Shown here one piece after another: positions 1 through 7,317 of a stretch of 18,870 bases of DNA (positions within the stretch are counted from its first letter, which is position 1; every line of letters begins with the position of its first letter). The notes under the pieces were generated by a model. That model saw only the letters and a program-made list of their open reading frames with translations. It made no database searches and was not told the origin of the DNA. This DNA is from CAYNTG01 sp964400105 (lineage in GTDB: Bacteria; UBP14; UBA6098): the NCBI GenBank assembly GCA_964400105.1, contig CAYNTG010000040.1:1-18870 (forward strand). Reading direction: 5' to 3'. A program made the translations under genes and the position numbers.

Positions 1-30
1 CCATTCACCCAAAAAAATAAATTTTATAAC

Positions 31-58
31 TTGACATTTAGAATTGCATATTTATCAT
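31..58 (+). promoter_or_regulatory. Sigma-70-like promoter ahead of a gene-free transcript
   Basis: A perfect -35 box TTGACA (31-36) is followed after 16 bp by TATCAT (53-58) in an AT-rich stretch. Transcription would begin near 65. No credible ORF follows, but a strong terminator lies at 267-297, which suggests a small RNA unit of about 230 nt. Confidence 0.5.
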
Positions 59-64
59 ATATCG

Positions 65-297
65 ATTTTCGATAGCGTTCTTTATGTTATTTACTCTGCA
101 CTATTAGCCGTTGGATCTAATGCGGGTTTAGTGAGTGCCGCTTTGGGGGGTAGTCGTTGTATTTCCCCTCCTTTCCCCAGCGATATCCCCTTCCAGCGGC
201 TATATATTTAAGGTGTTCAATGCACATCTTTTTCAGTTCCGGGTTTCGAGGATCATAACTCACTTTTAAAAAACGCCGCTTACGCGGCGTTTTTTTT
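65..297 (+). ncRNA. Possible small structured RNA, family not recognised
   Basis: The stretch between the promoter at 31-58 and the terminator at 267-297 has no ORF of useful length. It contains segments that could pair: TAGCCG (near 105-110) with CGGCTA (near 197-202), and a G-run near 144-150 with the C-runs at about 164-190. The length suits 6S RNA or another housekeeping RNA. I could not find the signatures of SRP RNA, RNase P RNA or tmRNA, and could not confirm a 6S central bubble. The call rests only on the promoter-terminator bracket and the lack of coding sequence. The region could instead be the 3' untranslated end of a gene outside the window. Confidence 0.3.
267..297 (+). terminator. 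Intrinsic terminator
   Basis: A 9-bp stem AAACGCCGC / GCGGCGTTT (271-279 with 284-292) with a 4-nt loop is followed by a T-run. An A-run on the other side means it could also work on the minus strand. Confidence 0.85.
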
Positions 298-366
298 ATC
301 TAAAAACAAGGCTTTATGTGAAAATAACGCGAAAGTGGTTATCTTGTGAAGGATCACGTTTTGGCC

Positions 367-400
367 TTGAATTTTATGGAACATTTAAAGATAATATAAT
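367..400 (+). promoter_or_regulatory. Candidate promoter for the dnaJ-like gene
   Basis: TTGAAT (367-372), 17 bp, then GATAAT (390-395). An overlapping TATAAT lies at 395-400. The start codon at 428 would follow a leader of about 20-25 nt. No CIRCE element is visible, and a sigma-32 type -10 box is not evident. Confidence 0.35.
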
Positions 401-427
401 ACTGTAAATTTTAATGGAGAAGAAGCG

Positions 428-1333
428 GTGGAACCGAGCAAAGACTACTATAAAACGCTTTCCGTAAACGAAAAGGCGGCTGGTGCCGAGATCAAAAAGG
501 CATTTCATCGCCTCGCAAAGGAGTTCCATCCCGATCTCAATCCAAATAAGCCCAACGCGGAAAAACGATTCAAGGAGATAAACGAGGCCTACGAGGTCCT
601 CTCAAATAAACGAAAACGAGCCGAATACGACCAAATGCGCAAGTTCGGCGGTGGCGGTGGATTTCGGCAACCCGGAGGTGGCAACAGGCAAGGCGGAAGA
701 ACGTCCTATGGTGGTAATATAAACGACATCTTCGGTGGTGGCGGCGGTTTAGGCGATATTTTTTCCCAGTTTTTCAACGGCGGCGGAGCGGGCAAGCGAA
801 ATTTCGCCGAAAAAGGTCAAAACCTGCAGACGGTCGTCGAGGTGCCTTTCGAGACGGCGGCCAACGGAGGCAAAAGCCGCGTCCAGTTCGATATTCCAAA
901 TAAGGGCAAAAAAACCATCGACATAAATATCCCTTCGGGGATCGCAAGCGGCGGAAAAATGCGGCTGCGAGGAATCGGCATGCCCGGTTCCGGCGGAGGA
1001 GCGCCCGGAGACCTCATCGTTACAGTGATGGTCGCAAAACATCGGCTCTTTCGGCGCGAGGGGAACGATGTTATCGCCGAGGTAGAGATCGGCCTTAAGC
1101 AGGCGATAGATGGCGCGAAGATCATAATCCGAACTTCAGCAGGCGAAAAGATTCAGCTTGCGGTGCCGCCGGGGACGCAGCCCGGATCAAAACTTCGCAT
1201 CGCTGGAAAGGGAATAATTCACGGAGGTCGCAGTGGGGATTTCTTCGTTATTATCAATGTAAAAATTCCCGAAAAACTCAGCAAAAAGGCGAGGAAGAAA
1301 TTCGATGAGTTCGTCGAGGAAGCGGGTCTGTAA
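428..1333 (+). CDS. cbpA: Class II J-domain co-chaperone (CbpA/DnaJ family)
   Basis: This is a DnaJ-type co-chaperone that would stimulate the Hsp70 (DnaK) ATPase and hand over unfolded clients in the cytoplasm. The J domain spans about residues 6-70 with the essential HPD at 34-36. A Gly/Phe-rich linker runs from 73 to 125 (repeated GGGGG and DIF patches). The two C-terminal substrate-binding beta domains fill about 131-281. The four CXXCXGXG zinc motifs of class I DnaJ are absent, which makes it class II (CbpA-like). At 301 residues it has the usual length. The start is GTG at 428, with GGAGA seven bases upstream. The gene stands alone, with no grpE or dnaK nearby in the window. The family is certain; the exact orthologue (CbpA or another class II J protein) is less so. 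Confidence 0.9.
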   Translation: MEPSKDYYKTLSVNEKAAGAEIKKAFHRLAKEFHPDLNPNKPNAEKRFKEINEAYEVLSNKRKRAEYDQMRKFGGGGGFRQPGGGNRQGGRTSYGGNINDIFGGGGGLGDIFSQFFNGGGAGKRNFAEKGQNLQTVVEVPFETAANGGKSRVQFDIPNKGKKTIDINIPSGIASGGKMRLRGIGMPGSGGGAPGDLIVTVMVAKHRLFRREGNDVIAEVEIGLKQAIDGAKIIIRTSAGEKIQLAVPPGTQPGSKLRIAGKGIIHGGRSGDFFVIINVKIPEKLSKKARKKFDEFVEEAGL

Positions 1334-1373
1334 ATTATATCTCTGACTTTTGACAGAAAATAATAAATTAAGC

Positions 1374-1421
1374 TGTCATTGCGAGGAGGGCGCAGCCCGA
1401 CGCGGCAATCTCCCGTAAATG
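1374..1421. repeat. Dispersed intergenic repeat, copy 1
   Basis: The core at 1377-1411 begins CATTGCGAG and ends GCGGCAATCT. Its reverse complement recurs at 11943-11977 with 32 of 35 bases identical. It sits in the non-coding gap after the dnaJ-like gene. Repeats of this look, with CATTGCGAG and GGCAATCT ends, are common in intergenic DNA of many bacteria and are often palindromic. Confidence 0.75.
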
Positions 1422-1542
1422 TCAAAGCCCATTCATCCACACGCATTTAGATTTTGGCGTTTAGCATTCTCTCTATAAACACGTAATGGATTTTGTATTG
1501 ATAGATTTACAAACCAGCTTTTTTGCTCTGGAGCAATAAATT

Positions 1543-2463
1543 ATGACCGATATGAAAAGATATTTATTCATCGCTATCGCTGTGACTGCAGCCGCCGCGC
1601 TCTTCGGGAAGGTGCAACCTCCGATCGAGTCGGCGCGCAAGGCGATCGAGTTCAAATGGCTCGCGCCGGAGGAGCCTTTTATGTTGGGCGGAATCGTGTT
1701 CTTCGATTGCTTCGCCAGGAATGTATCCTCCGACAGCGCGATTGTCTATGAGCTTGATCCGGCGACGGTGCGCATGGACAGCATCGAGCCGTTCGTGATG
1801 GTAAAGCCATACGAGCCATACCCGAACGACACGCTCGCTCCCGGAGACACCGCGCATTATCGATATATCCTCAGCGATGGCCCGAACTGGTTCTACGACC
1901 CGTATTTCGGTTCACGCTCTTATGATAAAAAAGTCGGCCTGTCGTGCCTTCCGCCGGGCGAATACCGGCTCGTCTATCGGAAAAATTGGAACACCCCGGA
2001 CTCGCTCTTTTTCGAGATAGTCGATCCGCCGGCTACGGAGCGCGCGCTCCTCGATTCGCTCGCCATGGCCTATGTCTATTATCAGGTCGAACGATTCGAT
2101 GATGCGGTCTCGATGGGGTTTTATCTGGCGGGTGAGTCTGCCGGATCGCCCTATGCCGCGCGCGGAATTATATTTGCCCGCGGAGTCGCATGGGAGAATG
2201 ATATGTGCGACGAGGCGCTCGCGCTCGATTCGATCTTCTGGGTGAATTTCGGTGAACCGGCCGTTCGGCGGAGGTATTTGCCCTATCCGGGCATCCTTCG
2301 GGCAACGGGCGGCGTCATCGGGAAGTGCGTTCCAAAGGAAGAGCGGAGCGCATATCTCGACCGGCTCGAAACGATGTTCTCCGACCCGGAAATGGCGTGC
2401 GAGATCGATGGGATTCGCGCGGCTTTCGGTGGGGAAAAAGGTTGTGAAGGCTGCGGCAAATAA
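1543..2463 (+). CDS. Exported protein of unknown function
   Basis: I do not recognise this 306-residue protein. It starts with a charged MKR segment and a hydrophobic stretch (about residues 6-21, rich in A, I and L), typical of a signal peptide, with likely cleavage just after LFG. The mature part is acidic and aromatic. The first half (about 25-165) looks like a beta-sandwich-type region. The second half, from about 170, is helical, in a style seen in TPR-like repeats. The C-terminus ends in a small Cys/Gly cluster (CEGCGK). The ATG at 1543 has GGAG nine bases upstream; an ATG three codons later (1552) is too far from it. The stop lies three bases before the proS stop on the other strand, so the two genes converge. 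No obvious terminator separates them. Confidence 0.75.
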   Translation: MTDMKRYLFIAIAVTAAAALFGKVQPPIESARKAIEFKWLAPEEPFMLGGIVFFDCFARNVSSDSAIVYELDPATVRMDSIEPFVMVKPYEPYPNDTLAPGDTAHYRYILSDGPNWFYDPYFGSRSYDKKVGLSCLPPGEYRLVYRKNWNTPDSLFFEIVDPPATERALLDSLAMAYVYYQVERFDDAVSMGFYLAGESAGSPYAARGIIFARGVAWENDMCDEALALDSIFWVNFGEPAVRRRYLPYPGILRATGGVIGKCVPKEERSAYLDRLETMFSDPEMACEIDGIRAAFGGEKGCEGCGK

Positions 2464-2466
2464 GTT

Positions 2467-4179
2467 CTAAGAAAGCTCCTCGTAAAGCTTTTCCCGAAGC
2501 TCGATAACGGCCTCGACCGCCGATTCGATGGGAAGCTCGACCCGCGTTTTTTCGCGGCGATTCACGATTTCGACAACGCCGTTTTTTACCCCTCGACCGA
2601 CCGTTACGCGAATCGGTGCGCCGATTAGGTCGGCGTCCTTGAACTTCACGCCCGCGCGGACATCCCGGTCGTCGAATAGAACGTCGATTCCCTTTTCGCC
2701 GCAAAGCTCCTCGTAGATCGCCTTTGCCGTGCCGAAAACCTCCTCGTCCGCGATATTCACCGCCGTAACGACCGCCTCGAACGGCGCTATCGTTATCGGC
2801 CATGATATGCCGTCTTTATCGGCATAAAGATCGATTGCCGCCGCGAGGATTCTTCCGACGCCGATGCCGTAACTTCCCATGAGAACAGGCTTTAACTCAC
2901 CATTCTCATCCAGGAATGTCGCGCCCATCGGCAGGGAGTATTTCGTTCCGAGCTTGAAGATATGCCCGATTTCGATAGTCCGAACGAGTTCGAGTTTCTT
3001 CCCGCAGCGGATGCAGAGGTCGCCATCCGCGACCCGACGAAGGTCGGCTTTTTTGAAATTCGGGATGTCGGCGATTTTGTATCCGACGAAATGGAAATCG
3101 ACCTCGTTCGCGCCGGTGGCAAACGGCATCTGCGGATCGACGGCGTTATCGACGAGGACCTCTATATTTTTTGGAATGTCGATTGGGCCGATGAATCCGA
3201 CTGGTGCGCCGATCGATTTGAGAACCTTCTCAGCTTCCATCGGACGGATCGCCTCTCCAAAAACCGCCTGAAGCTTCTCCTCCGAAAGCTCGTGGTCGCC
3301 GCGAAGACATGCCATTACGACGCGCCCGGACTGTCCGATGTAGAGGAGCGATTTCAGCATCTGGCCAGCGGGCATTTTGAGAAATGCCGAGACCTCGTCG
3401 ATCGTGCGCCGGTTCGGCGTTTCGACCTTATCCTTTTCGACTTCGATCCATTTCACCTTCGCCGGCACCGATTCGGCGATCTCGAGGTTCTGCGCGAATC
3501 CGCATTCGCAAGTCGCAACGATGTCCTCGCCCGATTCCGACGGAACCATGAACTCCTCCGAGCCGGTTCCGCCCATAAGCCCGCTCGCCGCGCCGACGAC
3601 ATGATATGCAAGTCCGCAGCGGTCGAAGATTCGGCGATAGGCCGTCTCGTGGGCGCGATATGCCTTTTCGAGCTGTGCATCGTCGGAACACATCGTGTAT
3701 GAATCCTTCATTATGAATTCTCTGACGCGAAGCAGGCCGGAGCGCGGTCGCGGCTCGTCGCGGAACTTCGTCTGGAACTGATACCAAACCTGCGGAAGCT
3801 CTTTATAGCTGTGAATCTCGCTGCGGACGATATCCGTGATAATTTCCTCATGCGTCGGTGCGAGTGCCATCTTAGTTCCCCGGCGATCCTCGAATTTATA
3901 CATGATCTCGCCCATGTCGATATCGCGGCCTGTTTCATGCCAAAGCTCCATCGGCGTCGTCGAGGGCATTAGAATCTCCTGTGCCCCGATCGCGTTCATC
4001 TCCTCGCGGATAATTGCCATCGCCCTTTGCATCGCCTTCCAGCCGGATGGCAAAAATGAATAGACCCCGGAGGAAAGCTGGCGTATTAAACCAGCCCGGA
4101 GCATAAGGATATGCGATTTTTCTTTCGCATCGGACGGCACCTCTTTGAGTGTCGGTATAAAGGACTTCGACCAAAGCAT
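2467..4179 (-). CDS. proS: Prolyl-tRNA synthetase, bacterial type with editing domain
   Basis: A class II aminoacyl-tRNA synthetase that charges tRNA-Pro with proline in the cytoplasm. Motif 1 lies around residues 38-72. Motif 2 is around 136-158 (FRDEPRPRSGLLR, then EFIMKDSY). Motif 3 is GSYGIGVGR at 435-443. The insertion between motifs 2 and 3 (about 230-385) is the YbaK-like editing domain that removes Ala from tRNA-Pro, with KMPAGQMLKSLLY at 268-280. Two Cys pairs, CEC near 224-226 and CIRC near 389-392, flank that insert as in many bacterial ProRS. The C-terminal anticodon-binding domain covers about 465-570. At 570 residues it is full length. It is expressed alone from the promoter at 4240-4268 and converges with the exported-protein gene. 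Confidence 0.98.
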   Translation of the reverse strand: MLWSKSFIPTLKEVPSDAKEKSHILMLRAGLIRQLSSGVYSFLPSGWKAMQRAMAIIREEMNAIGAQEILMPSTTPMELWHETGRDIDMGEIMYKFEDRRGTKMALAPTHEEIITDIVRSEIHSYKELPQVWYQFQTKFRDEPRPRSGLLRVREFIMKDSYTMCSDDAQLEKAYRAHETAYRRIFDRCGLAYHVVGAASGLMGGTGSEEFMVPSESGEDIVATCECGFAQNLEIAESVPAKVKWIEVEKDKVETPNRRTIDEVSAFLKMPAGQMLKSLLYIGQSGRVVMACLRGDHELSEEKLQAVFGEAIRPMEAEKVLKSIGAPVGFIGPIDIPKNIEVLVDNAVDPQMPFATGANEVDFHFVGYKIADIPNFKKADLRRVADGDLCIRCGKKLELVRTIEIGHIFKLGTKYSLPMGATFLDENGELKPVLMGSYGIGVGRILAAAIDLYADKDGISWPITIAPFEAVVTAVNIADEEVFGTAKAIYEELCGEKGIDVLFDDRDVRAGVKFKDADLIGAPIRVTVGRGVKNGVVEIVNRREKTRVELPIESAVEAVIELREKLYEELS

Positions 4180-4239
4180 ATTTGTTTCCGTTTCGTTAGA
4201 TTGGTTCCGTCAAATTCATCGAGAATATACAACCGAACC

Positions 4240-4268
4240 ATAATATGCAAAATATCGATTGTCCGCAA
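4240..4268 (-). promoter_or_regulatory. Promoter for proS
   Basis: On the minus strand TTGCGG (4268-4263) is followed after exactly 17 bp by TATTAT (4245-4240). This leaves a leader of roughly 50-55 nt before the ATG at 4179. No T-box-like leader is evident in so short a space. Confidence 0.5.
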
Positions 4269-4387
4269 GGTATTCGTTCGGATGTCGATTTTCGTAAATC
4301 GATCTGAAATGGCGGATACCGCGCACTCGCTAAACTTAACGGCGTGCGGGGCGATATATATTTTCAAAGAACGATGGAGCTAAAAGG

Positions 4388-4684
4388 CTAATCCGGGAGC
4401 AATTTTTCGCGGGCACGGCGCCAACCGTCGCGCTCCACTAATTTCAGCCGGATGCCGCCTTTCGATCCGCTCGCCACGACGATATCGTCCTGCGATATAT
4501 GCGGGTCGAGGGAATCGATTTTATTGGCGAACACCGAGGAGACATAGACGTTGTATCGCTTTGTCCCGACCTGAAATGTAATCCGGCGCAAGCCGCTTTT
4601 GGTTTTCAATGTTGTCGGGTAAGGCATGAATCCTTCGATGGTCTCGCCATTTTCGAGTTCGAGGTTCTGGTAAAAATACGGCAT
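4388..4684 (-). CDS. Small protein of unknown function at the distal end of the prophage
   Basis: A basic protein of about 98 residues that I do not recognise. It has no signal peptide or membrane segment. Regularly spaced hydrophobic residues and many short polar strands suggest a small beta-rich fold. The first in-frame ATG (4690) directly abuts AAAAGG and is unlikely to be used. The ATG at 4684 has AAGG six bases upstream and is preferred. It follows the lytic transglycosylase on the same strand across the inverted repeat at 4709-4770. It could be the last gene of the prophage or a host gene; the sequence does not decide. Confidence 0.65.
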   Translation of the reverse strand: MPYFYQNLELENGETIEGFMPYPTTLKTKSGLRRITFQVGTKRYNVYVSSVFANKIDSLDPHISQDDIVVASGSKGGIRLKLVERDGWRRAREKLLPD

Positions 4685-4708
4685 GGTCATCCTTTTCGCT
4701 TATAATGT

Positions 4709-4770
4709 ATTCTATTCTATTCTCTTCTATTCTATTCTAAATTTAGAATAGATTAGAATAGATTAGATTA
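4709..4770. repeat. Imperfect inverted repeat built of TTCTA-type pentamers
   Basis: Tandem TTCTA units on the left meet AGATT/AGAAT units on the right at the perfect palindrome TCTAAATTTAGA (4735-4746). Counting outwards from 4740/4741, about 26 of 30 positions pair. The element fills the gap between the unknown gene and the lytic transglycosylase, touching the end of the latter. As RNA it would fold into one long AU-rich hairpin. Confidence 0.8.
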
Positions 4771-5256
4771 GGCCGACATCGCCTCGTGAAAGCGAGCTAT
4801 CCGCCGAACATATTCGACCGTCTCGGAATACGGGATATGCGATTCGAGCGCCGGGTAATCGGTCGCGAGGTGTTTTTCGATAAGGCGGCGGATCCGCGTC
4901 GGGCCGCAGTTATATGCCGCGAACGCCATGAGAAGCCGGTCCTCGCCGCTTGGAACCGACCTGAATCTTTCATAGCAGAATCGGCAATACCAGACCCCCG
5001 CCTCGATATTCGAGCTTATGTCGAATATATCGCGCGACAGGTGCGGCAGACTCAGCCTTATCTCGCGCCATGTCAGCGGCATAATCTGCATCGTGCCGCA
5101 CGCGCCGACCGGCGAGATCGCCTTCGGGTCGAACGCGCTTTCCGCCTTCGCCTGCGATGCAAACCACAGGAAGAAATCCTGGTTCTCGCGCTGCTCTTTT
5201 TGCCAATGCTTTTCGGCTGCCTTTTTGAATATGTCTTCAAATGGGATGTTTGTCAT
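4768..5256 (-). CDS. Soluble lytic transglycosylase (SLT/GEWL fold), probable phage endolysin
   Basis: Cleaves the MurNAc-GlcNAc bond of peptidoglycan with 1,6-anhydro ring formation (family knowledge). From the chosen start, the catalytic Glu is E39 in AES-F, followed by PVGACGTMQIMP at 49-60 (family consensus GAxGLMQxMP) and AAYNCGP at 113-119 (consensus AYNxG). The 162-residue protein is little more than the catalytic domain. It has no signal peptide, so it would need a holin or other export route, which fits a phage lysis enzyme better than a housekeeping one. Start choice: AAGGAG lies four bases before the ATG at 5256. An upstream in-frame ATG (5280) lacks a site. Two small membrane proteins of holin type lie further upstream on the same strand, separated from it by the broken glycosyltransferase gene. 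Confidence 0.9.
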   Translation of the reverse strand: MTNIPFEDIFKKAAEKHWQKEQRENQDFFLWFASQAKAESAFDPKAISPVGACGTMQIMPLTWREIRLSLPHLSRDIFDISSNIEAGVWYCRFCYERFRSVPSGEDRLLMAFAAYNCGPTRIRRLIEKHLATDYPALESHIPYSETVEYVRRIARFHEAMSA

Positions 5257-5364
5257 GATTCTCCTTCGTAAGGGTTTCATGTTTTCAATCCGCAGGTGAA
5301 TCCCGGTTTGTCCCTACCGAAAAACTCCTTTAAATTGTCATGAATTCCCGTATAATATTTGGCT

Positions 5365-6450
5365 ATGGAAAACACTCCGAACAACCCAAAACAACGGCTC
5401 TGGCCCTATCTACTCGCGCTCGCGGTGTTTGCCTCTTCCATTTTAATCCCACGTTTCACTGCGGCGGGGACAACTGCAGATATCTGAATGTGGCCAAAGC
5501 CCTCCGGGATGGTCGGGGTTTCCGCGCGATATGGCTCCCGGCGCTTGGCTTGACTATCTTTATGTGCCTGAATATCACGTTGAACAATTACGCAAATCAC
5601 ATCCTCACCGAAGCGCCGTTTCTGTTTCTTATGGCATCGACGCTGATATCGCTTTTCGAGTTTAAGCGTGCGGGCAGGTGGCTTCGTTTATGAGCAATCA
5701 GCCGTTGGCGATAGTCTTCGGCACGGGATTCCTGTTCGTTCTTATCGCCGGTATGGGCCGNNNNNNNNNNNNNNNNNNNNNNNNNNNNNNNNNNNNNNNN
5801 NNNNNNNNNNNNNNNNNNNNNNNNNNNNNNNNNNNNNNNNNNNNNNNNNNNNNNNNNNNNTTCTCGATTCGGCTAAGATAAAAGGAGCACCCCGGAAAGT
5901 CGTGTCGGCGGGACTCATGGGAGTTTTGATATTGTTACTTATTCCCCCATTTGTGCCAGATATGCGCGCGTTCGCCGACGCAAAAAAGGTCTGGCATAAT
6001 GACAACTATCGCTTCGACGCGATCCTGCCCTATTACCTGAGCCCTTGGTTTTACGAGTATTACACCGCGCTGACGTCGTTGAAAGCTCTCCCGGATGACG
6101 CCGTGATCGTGGCCTCCGAGCCGCATATCGTTTATTTCTTCACCGGCAAACACGCGCTTTATGGAAACGAATACAGCCCGGATTTCGATGATACCGTAAG
6201 GGCGGTTCGTGAATCAACCGTCGCCAACGGGTCGTTCACGAACGACCACTACTGGAAATACCCGATAGACATCGGAGCCGGATACGTGATTTACGAGGAC
6301 CGGTTTAGTTTCAGCAAAAATACGCTGATACCCGCTGTCGAGGCGCACCCGGAATGTTTCCGCACCATTTATCGATCTCAGAGATTCCCGTCGATAGCCG
6401 TCCTCGAAATGGATACGACGTGCCTGTGCCGACCACGGGATATTAGGTAG
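5365..6450 (+). pseudogene. Broken GT-C-type membrane glycosyltransferase
   Basis: Fragments of one membrane glycosyltransferase (PMT/ArnT-like GT-C superfamily, which use polyprenyl-phosphate sugars at the outer membrane face) appear in successive frames. From ATG 5365 a first membrane helix (LLALAVFASSILI) and an AGTTAD loop run to a stop at 5485. One base off, the next frame continues YLNVAKALRDGRGFR, then jumps to membrane sequence ending LTEAPFLFL. About 70 residues usual for this family seem missing there, so an internal deletion is likely. Near 5693 the frame shifts again to a hydrophobic segment (FGTGFLFVLIAGMG) before the N gap. After the gap a soluble C-terminal domain runs to 6450. 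It is on the strand opposite the phage genes. It could be a former lysogenic-conversion gene or a host gene. Assembly error could explain single shifts but hardly all of them. Confidence 0.7.
5761..5860. other. Assembly gap (100 N)
   Basis: Exactly 100 unknown bases inside the broken glycosyltransferase. The fixed size suggests a scaffolding placeholder rather than a measured distance. Confidence 0.95.
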
Positions 6451-6531
6451 GGGCAATTCCCTACGGGCTTCTTTGGTTGCATGAATTGCCCCTGCGGCAT
6501 TACCATTCGTCGTGATACGGGCGACCCCCTA
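6446..6531. repeat. Intergenic palindromic repeat with GTAGGGGCAATTC arms
   Basis: AGGGGCAATTC (6449-6459) is mirrored perfectly by GAATTGCCCCT (6483-6493). A further GTAGGG / CCCTAC pair (6447-6452 with 6459-6464) and a closing CCCCCTAC (6524-6531) add nested symmetry. It fills the space between the glycosyltransferase remnant and the stop of the holin-like gene. GTAGGGGC-type intergenic repeats are seen in many bacteria. It may also act as a convergent terminator. Confidence 0.65.
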
Positions 6532-6533
6532 CA

Positions 6534-6869
6534 TTACCGCGTTATGCCCAAAAAACCCTTTTTCAGTATCTGGCTTGCGATCTCTCGATTTGCGATAGCG
6601 CGCGAGTCATCGGCGTCGGGGAGGCCGCACGCCGCGATAACGCGATCGACGGCCTCGTCGATCCATTCGCTCCAATGCGCGGCAGGCGCGATAAGCCGCA
6701 TCTCGTCGGTGACGCGGTCGGCGATGAGCGCGATCTCGCTCGCACGCGAAAGGCGCGACGGCTTCGCTTCGATCCACGGGCGAATGAATTTCCCGACCAA
6801 AAAGCCGATCACAAGCATAAGCAGGGGAATCCCCGCCTTGAGAAGAAGAAGGTTCAAGATGTTTTCCAT
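6534..6869 (-). CDS. Small one-pass membrane protein, holin-like
   Basis: A 111-residue protein with one strong N-terminal membrane helix (about residues 6-26, GIPLLMLVIGFLVG), followed by a basic stop-transfer patch and a soluble helical tail with the acidic segment WIDEAVDRVI near 67-76. This layout resembles the LL-H-type phage holins (one helix plus a cytoplasmic helical domain), though I see no diagnostic motif. AAGGAACC lies just upstream of the ATG at 6869. It follows another small membrane gene (6908-7126) and lies near the lytic transglycosylase, which supports a lysis role. Function is inferred from size, topology and place. Confidence 0.65.
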   Translation of the reverse strand: MENILNLLLLKAGIPLLMLVIGFLVGKFIRPWIEAKPSRLSRASEIALIADRVTDEMRLIAPAAHWSEWIDEAVDRVIAACGLPDADDSRAIANREIASQILKKGFLGITR

Positions 6870-6893
6870 GATGGTTCCTTTCAGATATTTGTT

Positions 6894-6921
6894 AAAAAAA
6901 ACCGCATTTAATCGGCGGTTT
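6894..6921 (-). terminator. Intrinsic terminator overlapping a stop codon
   Basis: On the minus strand AAACCGC (6921-6915) pairs with GCGGTTT (6905-6899) across a 9-base loop, followed by a T-run. The stop codon of the upstream membrane protein lies in the loop, so the gene and its terminator overlap. Confidence 0.7.
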
Positions 6922-7126
6922 TCTGTCTGTTGTTAAGCAGGATATCGAGTTTCGCCTCGATCCTGCCTATAGCCTCGGTCTGATCGAGGATGATGTTGTC
7001 TATACGATCGACGCGACTCGATAGGTCTGCGAACGTCAATCCCCATACAATCCCGATCAGGGCGACGAGGATCGAAAGTCCGATAGGCACGAGTCGCCAA
7101 AATACATTTTTGTATTCGTTCGTCAT
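6908..7126 (-). CDS. Small membrane protein with coiled-coil tail (lysis or phage membrane protein)
   Basis: A 72-residue protein with one membrane helix (about residues 11-31, VPIGLSILVALIGIVWGL), then a heptad-like segment (LSSRVDRIDNIILDQTEAIG and onward) that suggests a short coiled coil. Small membrane/coiled-coil proteins of this shape occur beside holins and endolysins in many phages, but I cannot name the family. Start choice: GGAGGT lies four bases before the ATG at 7126. The earlier in-frame ATG (7138) has no such site. It is the first complete minus-strand gene after the 7198-7297 gap and ends in its own terminator. Confidence 0.65.
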   Translation of the reverse strand: MTNEYKNVFWRLVPIGLSILVALIGIVWGLTFADLSSRVDRIDNIILDQTEAIGRIEAKLDILLNNRQKTAD

Positions 7127-7197
7127 GGCTACCTCCATGAATCAATTGGTTGAATATTGGGCTTCACCGCTATCCTGGGGCGTCGGGACCACGCGGC

Positions 7198-7297
7198 NNN
7201 NNNNNNNNNNNNNNNNNNNNNNNNNNNNNNNNNNNNNNNNNNNNNNNNNNNNNNNNNNNNNNNNNNNNNNNNNNNNNNNNNNNNNNNNNNNNNNNNN
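7198..7297. other. Assembly gap (100 N)
   Basis: Exactly 100 unknown bases between the exported baseplate-like gene and the lysis-type genes. Tail genes, if the phage has any, could be lost here because the true length is unknown. Minus-strand sequence at 7139-7197 contains open frames that may be the end of a lost gene. Confidence 0.95.
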
Positions 7298-7317
7298 CGG
7301 CGTAGTTGGTTCCAAAA

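Noticed and set aside
65..297. Assignment of the small RNA as 6S, SRP, RNase P or tmRNA
   Set aside because: Key signatures (SRP GGUCAGG/GGAAGGAAGCAGCC, RNase P GAGGAAAGUCC, tmRNA ends) are absent, and a 6S closing stem could not be confirmed by eye.
2962..3702. Long plus-strand ORF opposite proS
   Set aside because: It lies fully within the certain prolyl-tRNA synthetase gene on the other strand and has no domain sense. GC-rich codon structure creates such shadows.
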